Position numbers and translations under genes: made by a program
In this document: positions 21,328 to 32,005 of the stretch, in pieces
Numbering within the stretch: position 1 is the stretch's first letter
Layout of the letters: the number at the start of each line of letters is the position of its first letter
The notes under the pieces: model-generated
What the model was told of the DNA's origin: nothing
Databases searched by the model: none
The model's input: the letters and a program-made list of their open reading frames with translations, nothing else
Assembly: GCA_013115135.1 (NCBI GenBank)
Contig: JABANP010000443.1
Coordinates: 1-43,979, forward strand
Direction: 5' to 3'
DNA: 43,979 nt
Source: Perkinsus olseni
Taxonomy: Eukaryota; Perkinsozoa; Perkinsida; Perkinsidae

Positions 21328-24300
21328 ATGATGGCTCGGCAGACAACAGAGGTGTACGAGCCACTGTTGCGTCCGAGGGACCGATGGACGACGCGATGCA
21401 GAAGACGTCAGAAGGCGCTCTGGGCCAGCAACGTGTTCAGAACGACCGTCCTGGCTATTTGCATAGCGGGGCCGCTGACGATGTTGATATGGACGAATGG
21501 CGGGGACGAGAAAATGCTCAGTGGGAAGACGGGTGGGCAGAAGTTTATGGAGATTTGGAAGTGGCTACTAGTGTTTCTGCTTGTACTTCGGCAACCACTG
21601 TTTCCGTAGCTCCGACAACGACAATGACTCACCGTTTCTGCCCCCTTCGCTACCACGTTGTTTCCCGACAGAGTGTCTCGTCTTTCTTATCAGATTGTTC
21701 CGTCCATTCTGCGCGGATGTTGAGCTTGCACAGCATGGCTGTTGAGAACGGCGTTGATTTCACGCAGCACCTCAGCTACGACATCGGTGGCAGCTGTGGT
21801 CGCGTCTTGCTTCGAGAACCGGAACTGTGTGACGACAGCGTCAGGCAGTATAGTGGCTACTTTACAGTGGACCCGAGGCTCAACAAGAAGTACTTCTTCT
21901 GGTTCTTTGAAGGGAGGAACCAGAGCAGGAAGCCGCCCACTACCCTGTGGCTAAGCGGGGGTCCGGGGATGAGCTCGATGCTGGCGCTACTGATGGAGAA
22001 TGGCCCCTGCAGTCTTCTCAAGAACGCCACTACTACCTTCAATCCGTACAGTTGGACCGAGGCCTCTAACATGCTCTGGGTTGACCAACCACCCGGCACT
22101 GGTTTCTCTACTGGGGCATATGATCGTGATGAGGACGAGGTGTCAGAAGACATGTATGTTTTCCTGCAAGCGTTCTTTCGACGCTTTCCCAAGTTCAACG
22201 ACCGATTTTTCATCACGGGCGAGTCCTTCGCCGGTCAGTACGTACCATCCCTAGCGTCCACAATAATCAGAAAGAACGACGAGATAAGAGCTGAGGGTAT
22301 TTTCCTGGGCAGGTTCTGCAGTTCTCTGATTTCGTAGCTCCGAGGTCTCAGGTTCGATTCCCGGCAGGATGCTTATTGACTTCCGTGGCATGGCTATAGG
22401 GAATGGAGTGACGGTGCCTGCCATCCAGTTGCAGTTCTTCCCGCAGATGGTAGTGAATCCCGCGAACGCCTACCACGTTATCGGATTTTTCAGGCGTACA
22501 ACTCGTCGACGGCTCCATCAGTAGTGTCGAAAGAGACCTACGACGAAATGACCAGGGCCATGGGCAAACTCAAGATGTACCTTGAGGAGTGTACGCAAAC
22601 GTCCAAAGCGGTGAGGCAGCTGGGACCCTGGAATCGGTCGATATTCTGCACAGTTGCATTGCCTCTCCATAACAGAATGCCTAAAGAAGTACACTGATAT
22701 CCCAACTTTTGGCGTGCTTGGTGCTAAATTCGTGTTGCCGACTCTATCAAGAGAGCAGCTTCAGAGCAAATTAGCTCATTCCGAGCCTGAATCTCGGATG
22801 GGCAGTGCGTAACCTTTCTCGCTGACGGATTTGTTCCTCAGGCCCGACGGTCATGGTCCACTCTCCCGGACATCTGCGTGAAGGCGTGGCTGACGTATGC
22901 TTCTACGATGATAATGCCTATCGTTGATGCTGGATACAACAAGTGAGGGGTTGTCCTAGTCGTCACTGCGTCTCAGTAGGTCAGCGAGAGCGTCACGAGG
23001 ACGATCCCTTTTCTACTTTGTTAGCGTGTTTTGGATCATTTACTGCCGATTACGGTTATTAGGTTCTACTCATTTACGGGCTGTTGGCGAACAGTTTGTA
23101 GTGTTTGCTTTGGGAGAATGTGTCAGCATCGTCTCGCAGATGTGGACTGAGTTCTCCGGGTCATCCCGGGTACCATCCCTGCCACAGCTCATGGTCGCCC
23201 TTGACGAGGATAGACTCTATGGTCGCTCCTCTGAGGAGCTTACGAGGATGCATCGATACAACTGTCCAACGCAGCATTCCTTGTAGCGCCCCGGATGAGC
23301 ACCTTATCGCCAGTCTAGCGAAAAAATCTGGAGCGGCAAGGTTGAGGATCTCGAGTTCGCGGCCGGGTGCTCACCGCAAGTTTTACGTGCACGTCTTCGA
23401 TCAGTATTCGTGGCCGCTCGCTAAGAACTCAAAAGGCGCGTGTATCACGGGGCCGATGAGGATTCGGGAGGACCGGGGGGCAAGCATGGCAAGGGCTTGC
23501 TCAGCAGCTTCGCAGAGACTTTGAAGGGTATCTCACCGTCTCCAACCGAAGACGCGGCAGTCGAAGCGCGCTCTTTCATAGCCTACACTCTCTTCAAGTA
23601 CGGATATCCCGCAGCATGGTTCATCGAAAACTTTTCTCCGCTGGCAGCGGTGGCACAGACTTTGTGCCGCAGAGGGTATTGCAAGGTAGAATTCTCACGT
23701 AGTATCCAGTCTTCGTACATGTACGTTTGACGATCAAGCTTTGATTCTCAGCTTGATGAGAAGCTGCCACATCAAGTTCTCAGGTGATTATGAGTTGCAT
23801 ACTATATGACATAGGGCCCTCTGAGGCGTCGTGTCCAACATGAATCATTAGAGGATAGATAAGCATGCGCTTACGACACTATGATTGATCATCGCCAGTC
23901 AATCAGTGTCTAGGCCGACGTCTAGATGGGCTGAAAAATACAGAAGCCCCGCTCGCCGGTGAAACTCCGAATGCGAGGCATTATACATACCATGTACGAT
24001 GAATAGCATATCTACTACCGTTTTGAAGGGGAATGCCTTTCCACGCGATGTGTTGGTCACTGCGTTGTCTCTCACAGCAGCGCAGCCGAAGGCTAGGATC
24101 CCGCTGAGGAGAGCTGCCTCTTGAATACTCCCGGAAACTTTCCGGCGGAAATGCTGGCTCGGACGGGAAGCAATCGTGGCTTAGCCACGGTTCCCGGTTG
24201 TGTCATTCTAGCTGGGCTCAGATACGACTTGCGCAAACGTGGGGATTACAACTTTTCCTCGCTGAACAATTACCTCAACGACCCTCTGATCATGAGAGAG

Positions 24301-24911
24301 CTAGGGGCCCTGAGACCCTGGAGGCCCGACTCGTTGGGGGTAACCTCCAATGGTTCGGCCTGGAATGAGTTGACGCTGGCGATTCCGACTGGGTCGGCTA
24401 GTGCGGCACTAGTAGTGCCTTTGTCTTCGTCTTAGCTGTTGCGTATCACTGGAATACTTTTGAGGGCCACTGCTTTCGCTCAGGTGGTACTACACCTTCG
24501 ACCCACGGAGTTCGCTCGGTCGTGTGCTTCTGACGTTGAACTTGTGCTCAACAGAGGGCTCCAAGTTCTGATATACGCAGGAGACCAGGATTACCTTTGC
24601 AACTGGCTGGGGAATCAAGCGTGGACCAATGCTTTGCCTTGGGCACATCGGGCAGAGTTCAACGGCGAGCAGCCAAAACCATGGGGGAAGCGAGATGGTG
24701 GGCCTCTTGCTACAAGCGTGAATCCCCCAGCTATGGTCTTTCAGACGACGGCGCGTTGGTGATGCCAGTTGGCCATGTCAAGCAGTATGAGAACTTTGCC
24801 TTCTTGCGAGTGTATAATGCTGGGCATATGGTCCCTATGGACAAGCCATCAGAGGCGCTGTACATGTTTGCCCAATTTGTAGAAGGCGCCATGTTCAACG
24901 TACATTCATGA
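21328..24911 (+). CDS. Serine carboxypeptidase (peptidase S10) with N-terminal membrane anchor, eight exons
   Basis: Exons in phase: 21328-21532, 21694-22312, 22368-22476, 22494-22610, 22842-22942, 24222-24411, 24484-24697 and 24769-24911; about 565 residues. S10 enzymes remove C-terminal residues from peptides, usually in vacuoles/lysosomes or outside the cell. The whole catalytic set is visible: [11 protein letters not shown] (oxyanion region; the usual Cys is Met), [11 protein letters not shown], nucleophile Ser in [17 protein letters not shown], Asp in [18 protein letters not shown], His in [13 protein letters not shown]. Instead of a cleavable signal peptide, the first exon encodes a basic cytosolic stretch with an EPLL motif followed by one hydrophobic helix ([17 protein letters not shown]), so a type II membrane protein sorted to an acidic compartment is inferred. 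The start lies 122 nt after the IF-2 stop. Intron 5 is 1,279 nt and carries a foreign gene relic. The junctions after exons 1 and 6 are the least certain. Confidence 0.87.
22837..22947 (+). repeat. 111-nt exon block identical to 27854-27964
   Basis: Carboxypeptidase exon 5 with both its splice sites (from CTCAG to GTGAG) recurs base for base at 27854-27964 in the broken second copy, although the neighbouring homologous exons differ at many positions. See findings. Confidence 0.95.
23026..23730 (+). pseudogene. Type-B carboxylesterase-like C-terminal relic inside carboxypeptidase intron 5
   Basis: Three plus-strand frames in succession carry an order of motifs resembling the last third of type-B carboxylesterases: [20 protein letters not shown] (compare FVCP.R); [27 protein letters not shown]; then VYHGADED (compare HG.ELPYVFG) and a helix [16 protein letters not shown] (compare M..YW..FAK.G.P). 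The frame changes at least twice (near 23280 and 23440) without splice sites at those points, so it is read as a decayed fragment. It lies in an intron whose flanking exons splice together in phase, so it is not part of the carboxypeptidase. The family assignment is from motif order only; an unknown hydrolase is the alternative. Confidence 0.45.
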
Positions 24912-25112
24912 TCATCCAGGTCCCGCTCTTGTTTAAGCTAGCCCATCTTTAGACTAGGATTTGATTTCATTCTGCCCTATTTTTTTGCGTTGTGAGAACC
25001 TCGCTCTCAGAAGACTCGTGCCTGGCCGTGTGACTACATCAGGCTGCCACGCCGAGGCGCCCTGAGTTCTTTTCTACTTCTCTGCTCAGTTTTCTTGCTG
25101 TAATTCCTTACA

Positions 25113-26963
25113 ATGGCTCATCGTTCGGAAGGTTCTCACCAAGCTAATGCTGCTGCAGCAAAGGCAGCTCTAGCGGCGGCGTCGTTTTTGTGGGGTGTCG
25201 CCACCAAGACGATGAATAACTCTGTCAAGAAAAGCGACTTGAAAGTCGGCGACCATATTTATCAGTGGCGCAAGGGCTCCTTGTACGCCTCAATTGATTT
25301 TTCAGAGCGCACAGTTCTTGGTGTGTTCAGATATTCACACCATGGAATTGTGGTGGACGTCAACCCGTGCCCGAGCGAGAGCTGCGACCATCGCGGCGTG
25401 TGCTGTACGAGGTGAGGGAGATGGCTTCCCGTGAAATCATAAATGGGCAAAATCGCCGTAAGTCGCGATTTTCTCTTGTTCATATGCATCGTGAGATACT
25501 ATCCGCGTGTTCAACCTCAGGATCGTCTCGCGCAGGTTAAATTGAATAAAATAAATTCACTCCTGGGAGCGCGCTCGAAGCTCAGAGGACGTCTATTGAA
25601 CACTCCTTGCAGTTGGCAAGTTGAAATACCGCGAACGCTGCCTATATTCTGACTGGTCTGGGATTCTCTGGTGTCCTCAGGTAGTGTGGTGCACTTCAGT
25701 GGTCACCAGGCGACTGAATCGGCGATCAAGTTGACGTCACTTGGCACCTTCGCGGGAGAGCAAGGAACGTCGTCGATCAAGAAGTTCAAATATGGCTGCA
25801 CGAAGGAGCAAGTAAATCTCGCACGGCGAACCTTGCCTTGTTGGAGGAAAACGCAGTTGGACCCCTGTTCTGGTCAGATTCAGTCAGAGCGAGCGGGCAC
25901 CTGCTCCCTGAAAGTGCCGGACCCTATATGGATGGTAGCTCTCAGAGCACTTTCGATGGTTAACAACTCGGACGTCGAGTACAACCTTCTCGAGAAGAAC
26001 TGTGAACTCTTCTGCTGCTGGTGTGAGCTTGGAGCCAGTGAGTCTGATAGGAGATGGTCGGGTTGATCTTCACGCGGCGGCGATGCTCTTCAGGAAGCGG
26101 CATCATGAACTTCGCCTCTACTGAGAAGCGGGCGATTGGTCAGAGCGACCCTGAGAGGTTTCGAGAGCTCTCATCGTTGACCACTTCCGTGGTCCAGTCT
26201 TTGGGATTTCGAGGTGGGCGTCCTTGCTGCTTCGTGAACCGCTGACGTGGGCAATCTCAATTTTTACTATTTTTCTATCAGTATCTTTGCTACAGCCATG
26301 CTGTATATATTGCGCTACGAGCTCATTCTCGTAATGCTGTAAATTTTCTGAACTTCAGCAGCCACATTCTACCCAGGCTCGTCTTCTAGGAAATATTTCC
26401 GGCTGTAAAATCTCTTCAGATGCTCATGTGGCAGCGGCTTCAGCGGCGGTGAACACAGCAGCCCAATCGGCTTTTCAACACAGTGAGGGACTCCGCGTGC
26501 CCTGAATTATGAGCATGCCCGTTGTTTTCTACCTTCAGGCGATTCGGTCACGGCGTTTGCTTCGGCCTTTTTGCATACACCATCAACGAAGAAAGACGGC
26601 AATTTAGGTCTCTACAAAGCCATCGGTGCCAAGGTCTTCGCTTCAGTGCCGGTAGACCTGCCGAAGTCCGTCGACGAGGCGGTGAACTCGGACGACATCT
26701 CTCGGAGTAGGTCTATGCTTTCGCCCTGCTATGAAATGAAATTGCAACCTCGCTGAGGACGTGAAACTCTCCAGTTGCTAGTCGATGAGAGCTTCTTTTC
26801 GTAGGTATCTCAGTGGTCGATGCGATCGTCATTGATATCTCTGAGAATCCCCCGACTACTGCAGAACACAGAGTACATCACGAGCCCGATGACTCCGGAC
26901 GAGTGGAAGAGCGCATTGCAATCTGCTCTGTCTAATATTGATCGTGTTGCATCAAGAAAGTGA
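25113..26963 (+). pseudogene. LRAT-domain (H-rev107-like) protein, copy A, with two frameshifts
   Basis: The seven-exon layout matches copy B: 25113-25457, 25681-25811, 25878-26037, 26094-26213, 26420-26482, 26539-26706 and 26805-26963; exons 2-5 have exactly the same lengths as in B. The LRAT papain-like thiol fold is shown by GDHIYQWRKG, RYSHHGIVVDV (first His), VVHFSGHQATE (second His) and EYNLLEKNCELFCCWC (catalytic Cys in NCE). Such enzymes transfer acyl groups between lipids or hydrolyse phospholipids. Relative to B, exon 1 lacks one G near 25373 (CCCGAGCG against CCCGGAGCG), which leads to a stop at 25414-25416. Splicing at GAG|GTGAGG (after 25411) to the alternative acceptor ending GTAG (25684) would restore phase. 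The last exon has one extra C in a C-run near 26850. It may therefore be a recent pseudogene, an alternatively spliced gene, or an assembly error. Confidence 0.7.
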
Positions 26964-27320
26964 TGGTGATACGGGATACTCAGATACCAAACTTCCAAAT
27001 CCTAGCGACTTGGGATTCATCGGTGAATCAACGAAGGAAGGAGTTGAGTCGACTCCGGACAACTAAGATAACCAGAGGGTTCGACAAGACGCGCCTGGGG
27101 TCCTCCTGTAAGGGTCGGGACAAGGAAGTGCATGACGCGAGCCTCTATTGCGTTATTCGGCTCCTTCACGAACGATGACTGAGACTGATTATATACCGAG
27201 CGAATGTCTTTTCCATCGTGGGACTTGCAATGGCCTCATCAACCACCTCCGCTCCGCCTGCCATGGGATGGAGTTAATGATTGATAGTCGCTACAGGTGT
27301 TTTTGCTCGTATCGCAACTT
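26964..27320. other. Junction between the two duplicated units
   Basis: This interval separates LRAT copy A from the carboxypeptidase relic of unit B. Only short frames are seen. Counterparts of carboxypeptidase exons 1-2, which hold the catalytic Ser, are absent here. Confidence 0.4.
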
Positions 27321-29475
27321 CTATGTGGTTGCAGTTCCTCCCGCGGATGGTAGCGAATCCAGCGTATTTCCTCCGAGCCTTCGGATTTTTAGGCACACAA
27401 TTCAATGACGGCTCCATCGATCCTGTCGAAGGAGACCCTACGATGGGATGAACAGAGCAATGCTGAAGCTGAAGATGTACATCGAGGAGTGAAAGAGAAC
27501 GTCGAAAGCGATGGGCGATCTGGAACCCTAAAATCCACCGATACCCTGCAATTCTGTATTGGATTCTTCTCACGATGAAGTGCTTAGAAATGGCTGACAA
27601 GAATGGACGCTAAGGCGTAGTAATCTAGTACTGCAAACCCCCGTCGGACGAGGCCTGTCACTGGCCGCCTCTTCACATGGTACAAATCGTACCTCTCACG
27701 GCAACAAACCCGTGAAGATTGTGAAGCTGAGCTCGACTGATATGCCTGCGTTTTAGTCTGTATGATCCAAATGAAGGGGACTCTAGCACCGGTTGGGCGA
27801 GTCAGCCCATTCCCACGCACAGTACGGCACGTTCCTCGCTGGTGAAAATCTTACTCAGGCCCGACGGTCATGGTCCACTCTCCCGGACATCTGCGTGAAG
27901 GCGTGGCTGACGTATGCTTCTACGATGATAATGCCTATCGTTGATGCTGGATACAACAAGTGAGCAGAGCCTTTTCCAGAGCTAGGTGGATGAGGCTACT
28001 GTTGACATGCTTATTGGCATCTGCTGGCCAGAGCCTATATTACTAGCTCACTTGGAGGGAGGCCGTATCCGAGAAATAGCATGGAGATCCCGGACCGGGA
28101 TGAACAATAGCCAGCAGAGTAGCCTGCAAAGATTTCGCTCAGATGAATCATCAGGCGGAGTTACAAATGATTTTCGCCTGCCGGCGAATTCAGGAAGGAT
28201 ACCTTGGCTGGAAGCGCAAGATTTTGAGAACGCGTGAGGAGAATTGGTCGACTCGGAAAAAACGAATGAAGCTCACCGATGTTCGGCTGGCCATTCCCGT
28301 GGTTCTGGATCCCCGTCCCACCGGTGGGGACCGCGACTGGTTCATGAGTCTGAGACTTAGGTGGACTCCTGAGTCCCATGGGAGAGACATGAAAGATAAT
28401 TCTAACGCTGGTGACATCAACAAAGATAGTACATGTGGGGAACGAGATTTTTCCACTCTCAACTTGACGATGCAGATATCACGTACGAAGCTCGCGCTCT
28501 TCAGAACCCTGTTGGTGAGCATTCCGTTATCACGATAGACTGCTCGATCTTGCCGGATTGCATGAGAAATCTAGTTAGCGATGTTGTTGCTGCGCGAGCG
28601 GGGACTCCGGAACTTCAATGACCGTGCCGTGGTCACCAGGGCCTGGTCAGCCTTCAACGGCCGGGACTTCTCTCCTAAGCCGATCGCGTTTTCTGATGGC
28701 CACCGCAGAATGTGGATTGAAGAGATCTCTTCATTGAGACAGTGAGACTCGAGCGACTGCAAAGAAGAGGCACTCTTCGGTTGTGGAGCATGAGAGAAGC
28801 CGCGTGCACATTGTGCACAGCACAAGCAAAGGACGGCTGATTGGCGGGGCGCCTGAGGTTGTCTGGAAGCTCTCTTCAAGAGAGTCTCTTGAAGCATCCG
28901 TGTTCGCACACCGACCAGCTCCACTTCCTAACGGGCTTTCAGTGTGTTGGGGCACGGGAATTGCAACTTCTACTCACTGGACGAGTATCTGAACGACCCT
29001 CTAGTCATGAGAGAGCTAGGAGCGTTGAGACCTTACAGGTCCGACTCATTGGGAGTAGCCTTCAAGGATTCAGCCTGGAGTGAGTTTACGTTGGTGCTCT
29101 AAACTCGGTCGGTTCGAGACGCTTTCTTCTTCGTACGGCTTAGCTGTCACACACTGCTGGTGTCCTATTAAGGCCGCGCTGCTTTCGCTCAGGTGGTACT
29201 TCAGCTTCGGCCCACAGAGGGCACAAGTTGTGCTCGACAGAGGGCTCCAAGTTCTGATATACGCAGGAGACCCGGATAACCTTCGACACTGGTTTGGGAA
29301 TCAAGCGTGGACCAATGCTTTACCTTGGGCACATCGGGCTGAATGCAACGAAAAAAGCCCAGGCCATGGGGTGAGCGAGATGGTAGGTCTCTCGCGGCAT
29401 GTTCAACCTAAATTCATGATCATCAAAGTCATGTTCTTTTATAAGCTACTCGATTTTCAGACTACGGTTTGATTT
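27321..29475 (+). pseudogene. Broken second copy of the serine carboxypeptidase
   Basis: Segments homologous to exons 3-7 of the intact gene appear in order: about 27330-27400 (exon 3: [12 protein letters not shown] becomes LQFLPRMVANPA), 27400-27500 (exon 4, frameshifted, with Cys codon TGT changed to a TGA stop in EECT), 27858-27958 (exon 5, identical), 28955-29090 (exon 6: [17 protein letters not shown]) and about 29195-29400 (exon 7: [20 protein letters not shown]). The part with the GES nucleophile motif (exon 2) and the terminal exon with the AGHMVP histidine are missing. The conserved CNWLGN has become RHWFGN. It cannot encode an active peptidase. Confidence 0.85.
27965..28950 (+). other. 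Coding-like sequence in the relic's long intron
   Basis: Between the relic's exons 5 and 6, where the intact copy carries the esterase-like fragment, there are different open frames: one reading KLTDVRLAIPVVLDPRPTGG and one reading EARALQNPVGEHSVITIDCS. I see no recognisable domain and no similarity to the esterase-like block. It may be an independent insertion. Confidence 0.25.
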
Positions 29476-29645
29476 CATTCTACACTCCTCCTTGCATACT
29501 TAGGAACCTGCCCTCAGGAAGCTCGTGTCGGGCTCTCTAGAACGCAACGACTGTCCCATTCGACTAGCTCTGACCGCCGTGCCGAAGAGTCCTGCGCCTC
29601 TCTTCTCCCCTCCTTCTTCAGTTTTCTTTTTGTAATGCTCAGTAG

Positions 29646-31405
29646 ATGACTCATCGGTCGCAAGGTTCTCGCCGATCCAGTGCTGCTGCAGCGGCAGAGG
29701 CAGCTCTAGCGGCGGCTTCGTTTTTCTGGAGTGTCGCCACCAAAACGATTAATTACTCTGTCACGAAAAATGACTTGAAAGTCGGAGACCATATTTATCA
29801 GTGGCGCAAGGGCTCCTTGTACGCCTCCAGTCGTTTCTCAGAGCGCACAGTGCTTGGGCTGTTCAGATATTCACACCATGGAATTGTGGTGGACGTCAAC
29901 CCATGCCCGGAGCGAAAGCTGCGACCATCGCGGCGTGTGCTGTACGAGGTGAGGGAGATGGCTTCCCGTGAAATCATAGATGGGCGAAATCGCCGTAAAA
30001 AGTTGCCATTTCTCCTACTCCATACGCGTCGTGACATGCTGTAGTTTACAAGTTGGAATGCCGCAAACGCTGTGCATCCTCTTACTGATATGGGATTTCT
30101 GGTGTCTTCAGGTAGTGTGGTGCACTTTAGTGGTCACCAGGCGACTGAAGCCGCGATTAAACTGACGTCACTTGCCACCTTCGCGGGAGAGCAAGGAACC
30201 TCGTCGATCAAGAAGTTCGAATATGGCTGCACGAACGACCAAGTGAGTCCCGCCGGGAGAGACTTACAACTGTACCCCTGTTCTGGTCAGATTGAATCGG
30301 AGCGAGCGGGCACCTGCTCCCTGAAAATGCCGGATCCTGTGTGGATGGTAGCCCTCAGAGCACTTTCGATGGTTAACAACTCGGACGTCGAGTACAACAT
30401 TCTCGAGAAGAACTGTGAACTCTTCTGCTGCTGGTGTGAGCTTGGAGCCAGTGAGTCTGATAGGAGATGGTTGGGTTGATCTTCACGCGGCGGCCATGCT
30501 CTGCAGGAAGCGGCATCGTGAACTTCGCCTCTCCTGAGAAGCGGGCGATTGGTCAGAGCGACCCTGAGAGGTTCCGAAGGCTCTCATCGTTGACCAGCTC
30601 CTTGGTCCAGTCTCTGGGATTCCGAGGTGAGCGTACGTCTTCGCTATCGCTTGTGGGGCCCTGGTAACGCTAGAGTGGGCAATCTCAACTTTTTACTATA
30701 TTTCTATCAGTATCTTGGCTACCGCTATACTGTACTTATTAAGCGAGGCCCCCTTCTCGGTACACCCCGTCTGGCATCGTTAATGCCTCTTTCACGTGTG
30801 ATCATTCTCAAATCCCCAGCTCCCTCGTTTGGCGCAAACTCCTCTGATGCGGAATTGATCAGACTATGAAGTCTCCTCAGATGCGCACGTGGCAGCTGCT
30901 ACAGCGGCGGTAGATACGGCAGCCCAATCGGCGTTAAAACACAGTGAGGGATTTTCGCCCGCCCTGAATCATGACCATATCTCATATCATTCTTCAGGCG
31001 ATTCGGTTACGGCACTTGCTTCGGTCTTCCTGCGTGCGCCTCCATCGACGAAGGACGGCAACTTGAGTCGCTATATAGAGCTATTGTTGCCAAGATCTTT
31101 GCTTTGGTGCCGTCAGACCCGCCGAAATCCGTTGACGTCGCAGTTAACTCGAACGACATCACACGGAGTAGGTCTTTCACTTTCACCCCGCTATGAAATG
31201 GCACGTGAATTCTGCCGTTGCTAGTCGATGAGAGCTCCTTTTTGTAGGTATCTCAGTGGTCGATGCGATCGTAATCGGTATCTCTGAGAATCCCCGCCTA
31301 CTGCAGAACACAGAGTACATCACGAGCCCGATGACTCCGGACGAGTGGAAGAGCGCATTGCAATCTGCTCTGTTCAATATTGATCGTGTTGCATCGAGAA
31401 CGTGA
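29646..31405 (+). CDS. LRAT-domain (H-rev107-like) acyltransferase/phospholipase, copy B
   Basis: Exons 29646-29994, 30112-30242, 30291-30450, 30507-30626, 30881-30943, 30998-31167 and 31248-31405 use GT-AG junctions. Exons 1-5 are fully in phase and encode the LRAT domain: a short N-terminus with an Ala-rich hydrophobic helix (AEAALAAASFFWSVATKT), GDHIYQWRKG, RYSHHGIVVDV, VVHFSGHQATE and NILEKNCELFCCWC; the presumed triad is His-His-Cys. Downstream exons encode about 190 residues outside the family domain, including an Ala-rich helix (AHVAAATAAVDTAAQSA). Exon 6 is 170 nt, against 168 nt in copy A: a TA-rich CTATATAGAG site gives +2 nt, so as written the protein ends 8 codons into exon 7. The homologous exon-7 frame (RLLQNTEYITSPMTPDEW) is open, so either the shift is recent or it is a sequencing error. 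No His-tag-like or retinoid-specific motif argues for a particular substrate. Confidence 0.75.
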
Positions 31406-32005
31406 TAGTTTCTTTAGCCCGTGGCGTAGAGTTGTGATTCCACGTTAACATATCGTTTCACGGATGGGAAAGGTGGTAAAATGAGACTGTTCTGTGGGTC
31501 TCTGTTGCTTCTCAGTCGTTGCTCAAAGTCAGCGCTAGGCGAGAAGGAGTGTAAAGTCTGTCTACCTTTTCTTCTGAGCTTACTCTCTTGAGGGGAATAA
31601 GCTATGCACGCACGCGCAAGACGATCGGAGAATAATGAGTAACAGTCCCATAGGTGCAGGCCGATTGCGTTGTGATTCACGACGACTTGGCGAACATACG
31701 CCAAACCTGTATATTTTGAGAATTTAGAAGGAAGTAGATAAAAAGACAAGAGTTGCCTCGGATTTTCGTAGGATTCTGAGATTACTGCTAGTCAAATGTA
31801 TCAACCGGTTCCACTTCGCCTGCCGACTGGGGATGGCGGTCGTCAAGTGTGACGCCAGCACACCAGCAGCATGCGTGCAAGGCGAGCGAGAACGATGATT
31901 CACTGCGATAACGACGCGTTCATTGTTCTTTCTAGACCTACTACTCAATCTGACTGGTCGAGAAATCCGATTGTCTCGAGTTCCACCGAGTACTACTTTT
32001 CCGCT
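31406..32005. other. Intergenic before peroxiredoxin
   Basis: No gene recognised. A frame continuous with the peroxiredoxin reaches up to an ATG at 31871 and would add 45 residues; the added stretch is not clearly a transit peptide. Confidence 0.4.

Noticed and set aside
22294..22369. tRNA-like sequence with exact B-box in a carboxypeptidase intron
   Set aside because: The acceptor ends can pair only with several wobbles, and the D and anticodon stems do not form; part of it is coding exon. Kept only as a B-box match.
31414..31749. Minus-strand ORF between LRAT copy B and peroxiredoxin
   Set aside because: No recognisable motif, no splice support and low-complexity composition.
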